Below the pieces are notes generated by a model. That model saw only the letters and a list, made by a program, of their open reading frames with translations. It was not told the origin of the DNA and did not search any database. From assembly GCF_901933205.1 (NCBI RefSeq), contig NC_044574.1, positions 45,975,609 through 46,039,608 of the forward strand: a DNA stretch of 64,000 bases, given 5' to 3'. Made by a program: the position numbers and the translations under genes. The stretch is from Camarhynchus parvulus. Lineage: Eukaryota > Chordata > Aves > Passeriformes > Thraupidae. Shown piece by piece: positions 30,201-43,800 of this stretch. How positions within the stretch are numbered: the first letter of the stretch is position 1; each line of letters opens with the position of its first letter.

Positions 30201-33200
30201 ATTTCTTTCTGTGTGATTTCTGTCATATCTACCATATTCTATCATCTACCATATTTACCAATATCTGCCAGCCTAAAATATCTGCCACTTGTATCTTTAC
30301 AGCTCTTTTTTTTTTTTTTTTTAATATTGCCTGTCCAGATGATGCCAGGGAGTATTCTGGAAACTGTTTCTGTTCTGTTAGTTTTCCCCCTTGGGAATGG
30401 TTATAGCAACAAAGAACATAAAAAAAAAAAAAAAAGGAGTTCATCCTGCAGCAGAAGTTTGGAACACTGAGACTGCTGGGCACAGCCTGCCCCAGGTGAA
30501 GTAAAAGTCAGTAGTGTTGTTAGAGAGGAGCAGGTCCCAAGCACACAAGGTTCATTTCACTAGACAAAACTGCAAATAAGCTTGTCTTCCTTAGAACTGG
30601 GTTTCCTGTTGTTTATACGTGTTTTTAGTTCATGTTCCTTGTGCCACCAGTTACATATATGGCTCATGACAGTGATTCTTGATTCTTTAATGGAGTATAT
30701 ACTGGACATATACTGTGCACTGTACTGTTGTGGATTTTTGAAACATCACTACTGTCCTGAGCAGTGCACTGAACATGTTCCCCCATGTGTAGTTAAACTG
30801 CAGTGTGCCAGATGCCACTCTTTCACACTTTCTGTCCCAGAAGGAGCAGTTGCCCTCACCATCTTTACCCTCCATGCAGCAGAATTAGCAAGCCCCTCTC
30901 TCAAAGCATTTCTTAATTCTCTTCTGCCTTATCACCAGGATTCAGATTTGCATGCAGTCAGATGTGCCTTCATCACTTATGGTGCAGAATACAGCAATAG
31001 AATATGTACCTGGGACTTGATTCCCTCAGAAATTATAGATCATTCAGAACCAATGGGCTTGATAATGGCATGGTCAGATGCAAGTTTTTTCAGCTGCAAG
31101 TATTTTCAACTCTTCCTCTGCTCTCAACACAGTGTATCTTATCAAGTTTAGAGTCTCGATTTGCATAGAATTGTCTCAATCTGAGCTCAATATACCCATG
31201 AGACTAGAAGTCTGAGATGAAGATCATGACTGATAGTGTGGCTGTTTTGGCACAAGACACATAAAGATAATTATGGAGGAATGGAGAAGAGTAAAAAAAA
31301 CTAGGAAGGGTCACTATACTTACATTAAATGAACACTTTTTCAGTCAAATTCACCTTCCTGTGAGATTGGACTTTTTATATAGAAGTATAGCAGCATTGC
31401 TATCCAAAATACTTATCTTTGTCTGTGTTTCTGCTTCATTGTTGCTAATTTGCAGCTAAAAACCTGACTATCATGTTATGCTTAACCAAATGTCTTACCA
31501 GTAACTTTAAAGAAACCTGCTTGGACACTTGTTCTAGTCAATCATCTGAGTGCTTGATGCACAGCTGCTGGACTTCTATTGTTAGTTAAGTCTTGCTGGA
31601 CATCAGGTCAGCTGACCCCATGGCATCAGCATTTTGCCAGACTTTCATACTGCTTCATTAAACACAAGTCATAAAAGTGCTTTTTATTGTCATACTGCCA
31701 ACAACTTCTCTATCTCCATCTTCTATATAGTATCTTGAGGCATACTCACACAACTTAACACACCTTTAACTCATCAAGAGATCTGATTCTTTGACAGCTC
31801 ACTCAGCAATCCTTCTACTGTCATGGATATGAGAAACTGCCTTAACTGCTAGGAGAACACCACTAGTCATGATGAACCATTGCCAAAATGAATGAATTCA
31901 TAAGTGAGTGGATGTTCAGTTCCACTGATGGGTATGAAAGTGTAATATGTGATCTTGCAGTGACTGGTTAACTGCTTTTTTGGGTTGATGTTCCAAAACA
32001 AATTGTAAAGGCAGCAGAAGTCAACCAAAAGCAGACAATCTTAATTAGAGTAGGCACCATGTCTGACCAGCACACTAGTATTAACATACAAGAGAGCCAA
32101 ACAGGCTGCTGAGGAAGTCTTAAATACTCAGTGCAGTCTGGAGAGATTAAATGATCTTACTGCCATCTGTGAGTGAATATGCTTTAAAGGAATAGTGTGT
32201 GCTTTAAAGTTGCTGTGTACATTAAGTACCATTATGCAGCATTGCATTAAAGGAATTGATTTTATGACATGTCCCTTTGGACATGAGAGGGAAAGTGTCA
32301 GGTTGCCCTAGACCTTAATTCAGAATGACGGTCAAATGTTGTTTTTGGCACTTGTCTTGGACTTGGCAGTGGTGCAATTTGTGTACACTTTTTTTTTCCT
32401 TCAAGTTGGAAAGGAACATGCAGATGCTGTTGCCAGAAAGAAATCCTAGTGTTTATCACAAATAGGTTATATCCCCTTTTGCCCATTAAATCTTGACAGT
32501 GATTTCACTATGCATGGTCTGTTACACCACATCACACATCCAAGTGAAAGAAAACAATTATCAATCAGTCAAGAACTGGCAATCAGCTCTATAATTCAGC
32601 AAGGATCTAACACAAGACAGATGCTCTTCTATCTTTCCCAAACAGCACCGTATCACTGCAAACACTGCTTGGCTATCAGCGTCTCATGTGAATGGAGGGA
32701 ACTAGGCTTGGTCCTCAGTGTAAATTTTGTATCTGAGTCCTCTGGAAGGCTTGCATGTTATCTGAGCACAGGCACAAGCACCTTGCAGAATCATTCCCTT
32801 GTAGTTTCTACAGTTTTTTTTTCTCTGTGTCTGAAAAGTTCTGGGCTGATGCTGTGGACAGAAAGTTTATCTTGGGGATTGTATGGTCACAAAAATATGA
32901 AAAAAGAGGGAAATGAGCATTGGAGGGGGTCTTCTGCTCAAATGTGAGCAGAAAGTGCTAAAATCATTCTGAGAAAAGGTGTAATTTTTGAAGGCTTACT
33001 AGCACAATTTGTACCTTGTGCAAAAAATGGCCACCTTTGCACAGTATAACTTGAATTATCTGTGAAGTGTTTTGAGGGTGGAAAATGCTCTGCACAGAAC
33101 TACCAGCTGAAATCGGAAACTTTAAGTCGCAGTTGGCATACAACTGCTTTCTGAAGGGTTTGGCTTTGTGTTATAGCACAATCCAGAGAAAACCCTTGTT

Positions 33201-33780
33201 TTCTGCTTCTAAGCTACAGCCAGACTTGTAGGAACAGCTGATGAGCTTTAGCCTTGATGTGGGCACAATTTAAACAAATGCTGCAACCCAGTCCCAGTGC
33301 TTGACCCCATCTGTCTGTAATCAGAGAGATCTCAGAACAACTCTGACCCTAAACTGGTGACAGGCTGTTATTAGAAGTGTCCTTTGGTAAGTCCTAAAGC
33401 TGTAGTTCATAGAAACCAAACAAAAATAAGGGCTGTATTTTAACATGTTAGTGGTGAGTACAGATGCAGTCATTGCTGTCACTAGCGGTGCAAGCACATC
33501 GCATTCTGTGTGGTTAGTGTTTAAACTTGTCACTTGTTCTTCTGCACAAGGGCTGGACACCTGGTGTCACACCTGAGAGCTATTAATAGGAGTGTTTGAG
33601 ACAGAAGAAACCACATACACCTTGTAAGTGTTTAAAAGAAGCTTTCTTGTTGGGAAGGTTTTGTTGGTAAAAGAAGGCCAAATCATAACCATCTTGCCTT
33701 TAGACGGGAGCTTTGTCGAGAGGAGGGCGTAACCATCTTCCTTCAGGAAGTTCGAGACACAAAAGCTCATGAGAAGGAAG
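27291..33780. other. Intergenic DNA upstream of NPNT
   Basis: AT-rich sequence. Open frames such as 28449-28877 (-), 30582-31151 (+, 189 codons) and 32510-32947 (+) match nothing I recognise and lack exon signals. It probably includes distal regulatory DNA of NPNT, but none can be pointed to. Confidence 0.55.
30306..30435. repeat. Facing T17 and A16 homopolymers
   Basis: A run of 17 T (30306-30322) and a run of 16 A (30420-30435) lie 97 bp apart and could pair as a hairpin. No target-site duplication or SINE body is evident between them. Confidence 0.8.
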
Positions 33781-34850
33781 CCCACCCTTCTCAGTGCCCC
33801 CAGACCGCGGTTCGTGCCTCGCTGTCCGCAGCAGCGGGGGCTCGTTGCCGCTCTCTGCCGCCCCAGGTGTCCCACGCTCGCCAGGTGCCCCTGCCAGGGG
33901 GAGGCGGCCCCGGGCGGGCCGCGGGCGCCTCTGCCGGGGTCGGGCGGCGCTGCCGCTCCCCGCGCCGCGCCTCCTCCGCCTGGCAGCCAGGCGGGCGGGC
34001 AGGACCGGGAGAGGGAGAACGAGAGGAAAGGGAAAGGGAGGGCGCCGAGCTCGCCGCCGCCCCGGAGCTGTGGCAGCGCGGCCGGCCTGGGCGGCAGCCG
34101 GACCCCCGCCCGCCCGGCAGCGCCTCGGCCACCGCCGCCCGCCCGGGGCCCCCGCCGGCCATGGAGCTCTCCTGCGGCTGCTCCTGGCGTCCTGCCTCTC
34201 GCTGGGGGCGGCCGGGGAATTTGACAGAAGGTAGGCGCGGGGAGAGCGGGGGCGGCCGGCCGGGACCGGCCGGGCAGGGCGAACTCGGCGTTCCCTCGGG
34301 GGGAGCGGAGCTGGCCCGGGCTCTCCCCTTTTCGACGCGGGGCGCTGCGGTGGCCCCGGGGCTCCCGCCTGGCACCGGCCGCCGTCGCTGGCTCCCGGCG
34401 AGGCGGAGCCCTCGGCGGAGGCGTGAGGCGCTCCCCGGTGCGGGCCGGGCGGGCCGCAGGTGGCGGCGCGGGGCCGCCGGTGCCGCTCCCGGGGCTCCCA
34501 CACGGACCTGCCGGCCCCGAGCCGCCCGCCCTGCCCGGCGCCGCGCCTTGCTCGGCAGCCCGAACACGGGCTTGGGTACGAGATAAGTTCATTGCTCTGG
34601 CGGGGCCGCGTCCCGCAGGAATTAAAAACAGAGCGCATCGCGTGCTGTAGAGATAAAATTAGCTTATTGACGCCCGGAGGCACTCCCAGCGTACAGCGGC
34701 GGAGATCGCGGCTCAAGTTCTGACACGAAGCTCGGGGCGCGTGTGCCCCGTCCTGTCGCGTCGTGTCGTGTCAAGTGTCGCGACCGGCGGCGCTGCAGGG
34801 AGCGGGCACTGCGCCCAGCGGGACAAGCGGCTAGCGCGACCCCCGCCCTC
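33780..34850. promoter_or_regulatory. NPNT: CpG island promoter of NPNT
   Basis: Very GC- and CpG-rich block in an AT-rich setting, surrounding the first coding exon. It has several GGGCGG-type Sp1 sites and no clear TATA box. Large open frames on both strands here (up to 341 codons on the -) follow from the low number of stop codons in GC-rich DNA. Confidence 0.85.
34161..34230 (+). CDS. NPNT: NPNT exon 1, signal peptide (start frame conflict)
   Basis: The frame that joins exon 2 (phase 2 at donor GTAGGC, 34231) reads [19 protein letters not shown] then DRR, a clear signal peptide. NPNT continues EFDGRW after its own signal, and exon 2 supplies the W. The only nearby ATG (34161, context ggccATGg) is in another frame and would give [13 protein letters not shown]. 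Two extra bases in gagctctcctg would explain the conflict, either as a sequence error or as a real mutation. No ATG is present upstream in the signal frame. Confidence 0.75.
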
Positions 34851-37800
34851 CCCAGGGATTCTTTTTGTTTTTAATCGCATCTCTTCAAATGCAGCGCTCA
34901 CGGGGTTTCAGCCTGTAGTTTTACTGATTCGTGTCAATAGTTTATAGCTGCTTGAGGCCGTGGTATCTTTTCCTTGGTGCAAGGGAAGACCAAAGCTCTC
35001 CTTTTATATTTAATTTCTGTTTAACAGTCTAAGATTTATTTTTTCATTTTTTTCCTTTAATGTTTCAGTGAGAAAATTTTGAGAATTTTCAGTGAGAAAT
35101 TTTTGTGAACTAAAACAATGCCTAAACTTTGTGATGGCCATACTATAGATTCTGTTTCAGACTTCTGAACTCCTGTTCAGTGCCAGCCTGGGAGTGGCAG
35201 CAGTGAGCATACTGCAAAGCATGTTTCAGGCTTTGCTCAGTTATCCGAACTATCGTTTCCCCCTTCACCTATTGTCGTTTGCATTTTTTTGAACTAAACG
35301 AAGTATTAACGATAGAAATATCCCAGGCTCAGCTGACAGCAGTTACTGTCTTCAAAAAAAGTAAAAAAAAAAAAAAAAAATTATATATGTCCGTGCAGGA
35401 GAGGTTTTTGCTCTTCTTTGTTTTTTGAGGGTTTTTGGTTGATTGGTAGATTAATTTTTTTTTTAACTCTAGGATGATTTCAGCTACTTTTAAAATGTTT
35501 CAGCAGGCTTTGTTGAACTGTCTTGTACAGGTGGCCCAGACAAATGGTCTCGTCTGCAGGACTGTGTCGCTTTGGAAGCAGAATTGACTGCTGCTGGGGC
35601 TGGGCCCGGGTGGCCTGGGGACAGTGCCAACGTGAGTATCACTGCTGCTGGGGCTTCTAGTCACTTGTAGAGAAGGCTTGTACACACCTAGTCATGTCTT
35701 TCACGTGTCCACACACATCCTTACCATGCAGGGCTAGGCTTTTGCACGTGTGCGCCTGCCTGACTTAGAAGGATGCTGTCATGTTAAAATTCTGTCTGTT
35801 TTTAACAGTGCTAAAAATTATTGCAGTCAAGTAAGGTAAAGTGGAGTTAGGGCAATGAGAATTTGGAAATTTCTTTTTGGTTTCTGCTTTGTTTTCTGAT
35901 CTGATCTTATAACATGCTGTAACTACACTGTGTTGTGTTACAGGCACTGCAGGGTGATAATATTTGCATCCGAGAAGGAAACCAAAATTACTGATATTTC
36001 ACTTAGAACATTGATGGAAATGTTCCAATTAAGTATTAAGCTCAAGTATTCTTTCAGTAAACCTAAACTAAGGGAATAAATCTGCCTGACAGCATCCTTT
36101 TACTGGGTCACACGTGAAAAGACACATCTCTGAGAGTCTCACATCTCTCTTTGATATGACTGCAGGATAAACCAGTAGATAAGTCTTCATCATAAACTAC
36201 ATCTTCAGCAGGAATTCTGTGGAGGCAGCTAGTACTGTGTAAAAATTAAAATTGTTAGGAGTGACATAGAGACCTCAGCTTGTTAAAATTACAACCTTTG
36301 ATACTGGGGATGTTTACTCATGTGTTTAACACTCATACATGAGGGACATCCTGAAGTTTTTGGAGGAGCAAGCCTATAAACACTGGTCCTTAGCTTTTTT
36401 AATTTTTTTATTTAGACACAAACATATGTGGATGAGCTAATTTTCTGTCAAGCCATTTTCAAAATAAAACAGGTGTTAAATGCTGTTAATTCCTAGTCTG
36501 CAGGGCAAATATTTGGCAAAAAATAAGAAAAGCATTGGAAATGCAACTCTCAGCAAAGGTTTTGTTCAAATCTGTAAGCAGCAAGACTGGTTTCTCTCTT
36601 CCTGAGTATGTTAGAAGCCCATAAGGTTTAATAGATATATAGGATGACTAGTAAAAAACTATGGAAAATACTTCTGAAATACAACATCCCTGTTACTGTT
36701 TCTTTGATGCAGAGTTCTCAGGTTGATACCTCTCAGGCCATACAATGAATAATTTTGATTTTTAGGACTCTAATTAGTAACAAGTATTCCTTTCCTTGGT
36801 ATGAGTTTTATAAAGATGGAAGAAGAATATTTAGTAGGTTGATTGAGGTTACTCCAGAGGCAATAGGATCTATGTCCACCTTTTGTGATGGAGTTTTATT
36901 TGAGAATCATTGTGAGTTTAAATGTTTGAGGCTATGAAGGCTCAACTGGAAAATATAAATAACTACTTTGTTTAAAAAAAAAACCAAACAAAAACCAAAA
37001 TAGTCCAGACTACTGTGTCACTTTTCTTAGACAAGTTGTCTTCCATATTGTGACCATAAATTACAGCTCATGTTTAGGTGAAAGTCAGTTTCTCATTATT
37101 ACCAAATCTGATTTGTGTTTGCATTTTTATGATATTGGGAGACAGAAGTTGCATAAATTTATACTATCAAAAGATTCATAATTAAAAATTGGAAACGAGA
37201 CAAAAGCAATAATACACAGAAAGTATAATTTATTTGTTGTTCTTTGAATTCTGTCAGTAAGTTAATTTTTAGTGCTAGCTTTTCCAGATACTATAAATGC
37301 TTTTTTCTTTTCCTAAAGGCTAAAGGTAGGTGAACTGTCACCTCTTCCACTGCATTTTAGTCCATTATCCACAAATTTGTCTCCATGCACTTTAGAAGAC
37401 ATGTAGATAGGTATTTTCTGGGATCATCTCCAGTAACTGGGACCAGACTTCAAGAGAATACGATTATCACTTAGGTGTCAAAAAGCATTTTCCCCCCTTT
37501 TTTTCTCTTTACATACTGATAATTTTTGAATTGCAGGGTCAGAAGAGTCTCATATATTTAGGTGAAAATATTACTGAAACCATCAGCAGCTCCTTCTCTG
37601 TTCTAAATGGGAGACAAACTATTGGCAAAATAAAACATGAAAATCTGCCCCAGTTGCAGGTGGTGAAAATTCCAGACATATCACAAAGCAGGAGATTACA
37701 CTAAATGAATCTCTCTAGTGCTTGCAGCCAAATAGAAAATCTGTAGTCAACTCTCCACCTTGGGGATGTAGCGCCCAGTATGTAGGATTAACCTGGCACA

Positions 37801-40800
37801 GAAGGCAGCATTCCTGGCCTCAAAGGAAAACTTGGGTATTTTACTGTACAAAGGAATATCACTGAAAATTTTCCAAAAAGTCGAGTACGTGATAATTTCT
37901 TCTGCTTTCTCTCTGGTGAAAGGTAAAGCTCTTAGCCCTGTCCCCAAAATGAGTGGCATAAATAGATGTCAGACTTTCTTCACTAGATGTACATTTTCTT
38001 TGGTGTTTTAGTAGAAGTTCTGTTTGCACAAGGAAAACAAGTATAGAGTCAGGCTTAAAAATTAGTAGTGAGACCCAACATTTATAAATGTGTCCAAAAA
38101 AGAAGCTTCAAATATTTAGGCAATAATGCTGTGCTCTTTATTAGTGAGTTGGAACTGCTGTTTTTCAAACCAACTTGAGCCTTCTTTGGTATGCCTGCAA
38201 CTGCTACAGCACCTCTGGACTCTCACCTGCTTACTCTTGCATTATTTACCACATGAGCACTAATTATCTCTAAATTTATCCTTCTGACAACAAATGTAAG
38301 GGGAGAGACATGCTGGAGCCAGAGTGGAGCAGGCACACAGATACATGATAGGGTGGTCCCAGTTTGCAGAGACCTCTGAACTGTGATGAGCCAAGGGCAC
38401 ATGGTCACCGATACACCTGGATATGTTTTCTGCTGTCCAGCTGAGCTGCTCCACCAAGGACGTGTGGGCGTGCCCTCTGCCCACAGCTATTGAGAAAAAA
38501 TGTGTTTATTTAAACCAGCAGTGTGATTTAAGGTAGTGGTTTAGTTGTGACAAATGCTTAAGCCTGGGTATGTCAGCTCTAGCAGAGCAGGAGTGTGGTG
38601 CAGCTGATGAGTGTCATTAAGGCCTTAAGCCTTGGTGACTCCATGCTTGTGATCTTCCCTCTATAATCCATCTAGAGAGTTGCAAATGGAAACTGAACTG
38701 TGTTAGTTAAACTTGGTTTTGTGAAGTGTGAAGTTATTCCTTTTATGTCCCTTTGACTGGCAAGGGAGTGCACGTGGAGCATAATCATGCTTAGTGCTGC
38801 TTAGCAACGCCACTCAGCATAACTCAGCTGTCCTCTGCTCTTACAAACATGTAGGAAGAAGTTGAAATAGGGCCCTCCTTTAATTTACATTTGTTTCTTT
38901 ACAACATCCTCTCTCTTCTTTACACCAATCAAGACTTGTGCACGTAGGTCTGATCTTTCTGTAAGCTTCCTTCCAGAGCCTGTCAGTGTCAGCTGTAACA
39001 TCTCAGCCAGTAAAAGTATTCACTCTGCAGTGACAAGAAATTCCCTTCCCAAATGCCCTTTCAAATTCCAGTAAAAGTGCTTAGAAGTTGTCCTTCAAAG
39101 AATCAAGAACTTTGAATCAGGTTGGATTTTTTTTTCTTTCTTGTGGGTTTTGAACACCCGAGTGAGATCCATGTTTAGGCAGCTAAATGCATTTTGAGAT
39201 TGATAAAAATATAGGCGTGTTTTCAAAGGGTCTGAACAAATGTTACTCAAATTCATTGGCATTTCTTAGTCCTTGTAAATTGAAAGTCCAACCATGCTTG
39301 TTTAGTGGCTTAGATGTAGAACTGTGCATATCTTCCATCATTAATATAATTTTGGTTTGTAAAAGATTAATTAATTCAACCTGGTGTATTGAAAGGCTAA
39401 TTTGTAAGCAACAGAAATTATGTTTAAACACCAACTATTGGTGCTCACATGAAGTGCCCTTGTCATTGATAGGGTTGAATTTTTACACTGAGGAACTCAC
39501 TGCATCAATGCTCTAAAGTTAGATCTTAAATATCCCACTTGAAATTAGTCCAAAAATCCCATGTTGTTGCCCAGCATACAGGGTTTACTTGCACTTTAAT
39601 TAGTAGGAGTGGGAGTAATAGCAGTAAGTGGGAATAATCACACAAAAGCCTACCTCTCTGAAAGATATGTTGATAAAGTACCTGATGAAATATGTGTAAA
39701 AACAGAGTTGTTGTTGTCTTGCTTTATGTCTTACTGTTGTGCATGCAGCTGAGCCAGAGTAAAAGTGAGGGTAGAAGGAGTATCTTCTGGATTTCTTTTC
39801 TCAGAGCAGGGGAGGTGACTTCCTGTGACACAGTATTTTTGGTGAAAGCAGGTATCAATAGTGCATTTTTAATTCCTAAATGCTTTTGCATTGTAAGGCA
39901 ACAGCATCTGTGGTACTGAACGTGCTGTCCTAACCCAGAGCCCCTTCAAGGAGTTTTAAAGGACACAGGGAAAACCAAGTCAGGACACAGGTCCTTGCAC
40001 ACATCTTGCACAAATGCAAAAAATAATTCCTTGTGGGTATTTTTGCCACTCATCTATCTAGGTTCTCTCAAAACTGTTCTTAAAGCTAATGGTCTGTCTG
40101 CCTCTTTTTTAGCTGGCTTACAAATATCTCTGTAGTTCTTTCAAAAGCTGTAAAAATAATTTCTGCCTGTGTGTACATCTTTCATGAACAAAATATACCT
40201 CCTTTGAACTTGGCTGTGTGTCTGTTTGTAGTTGATTTGTACACCAGTTATATGTAATCAAGGTACACTACAGATGTGAAGATTGTTTCAAAATTTTAGC
40301 TGCAGTTTAACAGCAAAAAACTGGAAGGAGATAACATTTTAACATAGATTTTAAAAGTTCAGGATTTTTAGAAGAAAAGCAATATGAAGTGGATTGAATT
40401 CTCGTTCTGCATTACAGTTTGGACAACTCCTTTGCTGGAGGTGATGGCAAAAATGGTTCCTTTTCCTGTGTTAATATAGATAGATAGAGAAGAGAAGACG
40501 ACATCTGCAGCTTCTATAAACAAATACAGATCTACCATCAGACCCTCTGCTGACTGGAGTCTGTGACTGTTGGAAGTCAGCAGGTGTTATCTGATGGATA
40601 GAAAGTTTGACCAACAGAAGATGCTTAACAGAAATAAAATTTAACTGAACGTGGGTTTGGTAAGCAGTGATATTTGATGACTTCACCCATTTCTATGTGT
40701 AATTCTCCTTAAACAGTAAGAAAATCCAGGCAGTCTGTCTCCAGAAGGGGTGGTGAAGATGAATGTGCTCTTTCAGAGAGCCCATTGGTTGTAACTCCAT

Positions 40801-43800
40801 CTGGTTATCTCCTCGTGCTGAGATTTGAGTGTTTTTTACCTGGGAAGCAAACCCAGAGTAGGTCAACAAAGTAGTTTTCCACCACAATTGGCTTAAAGGC
40901 CTAGGGACAGAACAGTCAAGGATGTATGAAGTCAGACCATCAGTTTACACCTCCCCTTATCTTAGCAGCATTAAAAAAGTGTTAATTGAAGGATGTCAGG
41001 CTGGCATTTAGATTTAGACAAACCTGGTAGAAAGCATATGATTTCAGGAAGTTCTAAAGAGGACTTGCGAGAGAGAGGAGCTTGTACAAGTTGATGTATA
41101 GCAGATGCAGGCATAACTGAGTGCTTTGCTGGGAGCTGTGCATGCTGCTGCCTTCTCACAGCCCTTGGGAAGGCTCTTGCAGTGTCTGTGCTGCTGTCCT
41201 GATGGGCTCAAAGGTTGTGTACCTGTTCTGTGCAATCTCTTACAGGGGTGTGAGGTGGTGGGAGGGGGAGGAAGCAGTGGCTGCGCTCTCATTGATGCTT
41301 AGAAGGAGATTTTGTATTGGTAAAAATGAAGTTGAAGACGATTTACCCATATAAATCATCCAACACATCAATGGGAGAGGAGGCCATGGGCAGCTTAGGA
41401 TTTCTGTTTCCTGCATGTAACATTGCTTTCCGTGGAAATGGCAATTCTGTATAGTCCAAGATGCACAAAATAAAACCATGGTTTTGTCAATAATGACCTG
41501 TGAAAATAAGGGTTTCGAGGAGGCTGATCCACTAAAAAAAACATCCCTAAAGTCAGTAAGAGTTTTGCTACTGAATTTGGGGTTGCAAGACCACAGTCTG
41601 AATTAATGCATTGTGTTGGCAGTGTTTAATAAATACTGATATGGAGCATGTCTGCTTATAAAATGTTCTTATAAAATGACTGATATTTTTGTGCATCCCT
41701 GGTACTTTTCAAAGAAAAGGCATTTTATACAGAATTGCAATACTGCTTTACACTGCTATTCAAGAATAAAAATGAGGTTTTGCTATTTTTATTCAATTTT
41801 TTTCCCAGTTTAGATCCTTTATGCCTTTAAAGCATGACTTAACTGTGTTAAAGATACAGTATCCTCTTCCATTTTCCTACTGCATTCCTCATGCACTTCA
41901 TATGTAGATTAGTAGTTTTGCAGCCTGCTTTTTTCTAAGGAAATGTCATCAGTAATCAATTTGACCGACTGCAACTGTAGTATATTCGTAATTGCATCTT
42001 TGAAAGCCCAGCAACAACCTGAGGAGCTTCTTTTTCATTGTAACCAAGGCTAAGGGACTTCCTAGTTAAAACCAATGTAAACAAGTATCAGTTGCAATCA
42101 TAGAAAAGCCTGAAGTGTTGGTCACTCACTACTTAAAATACAAAGAGCTGCTGTTGCTCAAGTTCCAACCTGCTATCACAAGGCTCTGTAGCCTAACAAG
42201 CCATGCTGCTAACATTAAATTTATTGGCAAATAAATTGATTTCAAATAGCCTGAAACATATATCTGTGTTTTCATCTTATTTAAGTTTTGTAGCATATCT
42301 TGTTTCATGCAGTAGCAAGAGCTGAAAAGGTTTCTTTTAGAGTAAGTATTACTTTTCATTTAGATGACATTACATTTTTAAATGTTATAAAAATGACCAG
42401 TAAATTTGTGTGCCAACATGTTTATTGGTTGCAGGTGTTCAGATACATATAAATGGGTGTAATTTTAATTGCTCTCAAATTAGCATCCAGGTGCTAGGTC
42501 TTTGTGTTTGAGCTGTGGAGACAGTGTTAAATTAAAAATATATACTCACACTTAAATGAAAGGATACTGTGTCTTTAAGAAAAGCATTTGTGCTCTGTTG
42601 ATGGAAATGTTGAACCTGAACCATGAAACGTGAGAATTTTTACAATTACTTACTGTATGAAGCTTGACAAAGTGTAGTTCCTTAGTTAATTGAATAAGAA
42701 TAGCATCACATCATTATATTTAATTACTCTTATGTATCAGAATGTGTTTGTTAAATCTCATAATGAGGTGCTGATGTAAGGTATTTCCATTTTTAAATGT
42801 GTACTAGAATTTTTTTTATTTCAGAAAAGCTCTGAATGTTGAATGTATGTAATTCTCCCGGAATGTAACAAGTTGATAAAAACCACAGCCAAGTCATCCT
42901 CCTTACAGAGAAAAAAAAAAGCTGGAATTTCTCTTTTGGATATTTGTTTTGCAGCGTTCTACGTCTTAAGGCAGAGAATAGCCAGCCTAAGGTGCCAGCC
43001 CAAAGGTTAGCTGAACATATTTCTTGAAATACTTTTGGCAAGTTTATGACTTGGAGTTATGGCCTTGAAGTCATAAGTTTACATGAAAATTTTAATATGT
43101 GACAAGAAGGTAATTTTTTGTTGTTTTTCAATTTTTTAAGCATTTTATTTGGGGGAGATGAGGGGGGAAAGAAATTAACAGGGCTGTTTTTTCCCAGATG
43201 CCTATACAATGATATACTTATTTTCTAAAATACGACACTTTTCCCCTTTTCACTCCTTTTCTTTATTTTACCCTCAAGCCCTGTGCAGTATTTTTCCATT
43301 TCTGCAAATTGTTTGTACTACTGGCAATGCATTTACAAGCTGTCAGACCTAGGAGGCCTAATTTGCTTTCATGGCATTGAATCATGTGCAGTGAGAGGTT
43401 ATTTTGGAATGGCTGAGGCACTTACTGCTCTCCACTGCCTGCTTTGCACTTCCACTACAGGTTCTCCTTCCCAGAACAGGGCAACTTTACAGCCCTTGGT
43501 CTCCAGCAGTGTAGAACCTGGCAAAATGAAATCAACTCTGCTGCTGCTTAGGAACTGATGTGTCTTGTTTGTTCCTGGCTCACTGGGGAGGTTCCAGAGG
43601 ACTGGAAGCTGGCCAATGTGACCAGTTCACAAAGAGTGGGAAGGAGGATCCTGGTAATCATAGACCAGTTAGCCTGACCTCAGTACCTGGCAAGGTTATG
43701 GAGCAGTTTATGTTGAGTGTCATCACACAGCACTTACAGGCTGCCCAGGGTATCAGACCCAGCCAGGAGAGCTTTAGGAGGTGTAGGTTGTGTTTGACCA

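Noticed and set aside
30582..31151. 189-codon open frame as a gene
   Set aside because: No recognised homology, no exon signals and no strong start context.
33567..34592. 341- and 338-codon open frames on the - strand and GC-rich + frames in the NPNT CpG island
   Set aside because: Pro/Arg/Ala/Gly-rich frames expected from few stops in GC-rich DNA; NPNT exon 1 explains the region.
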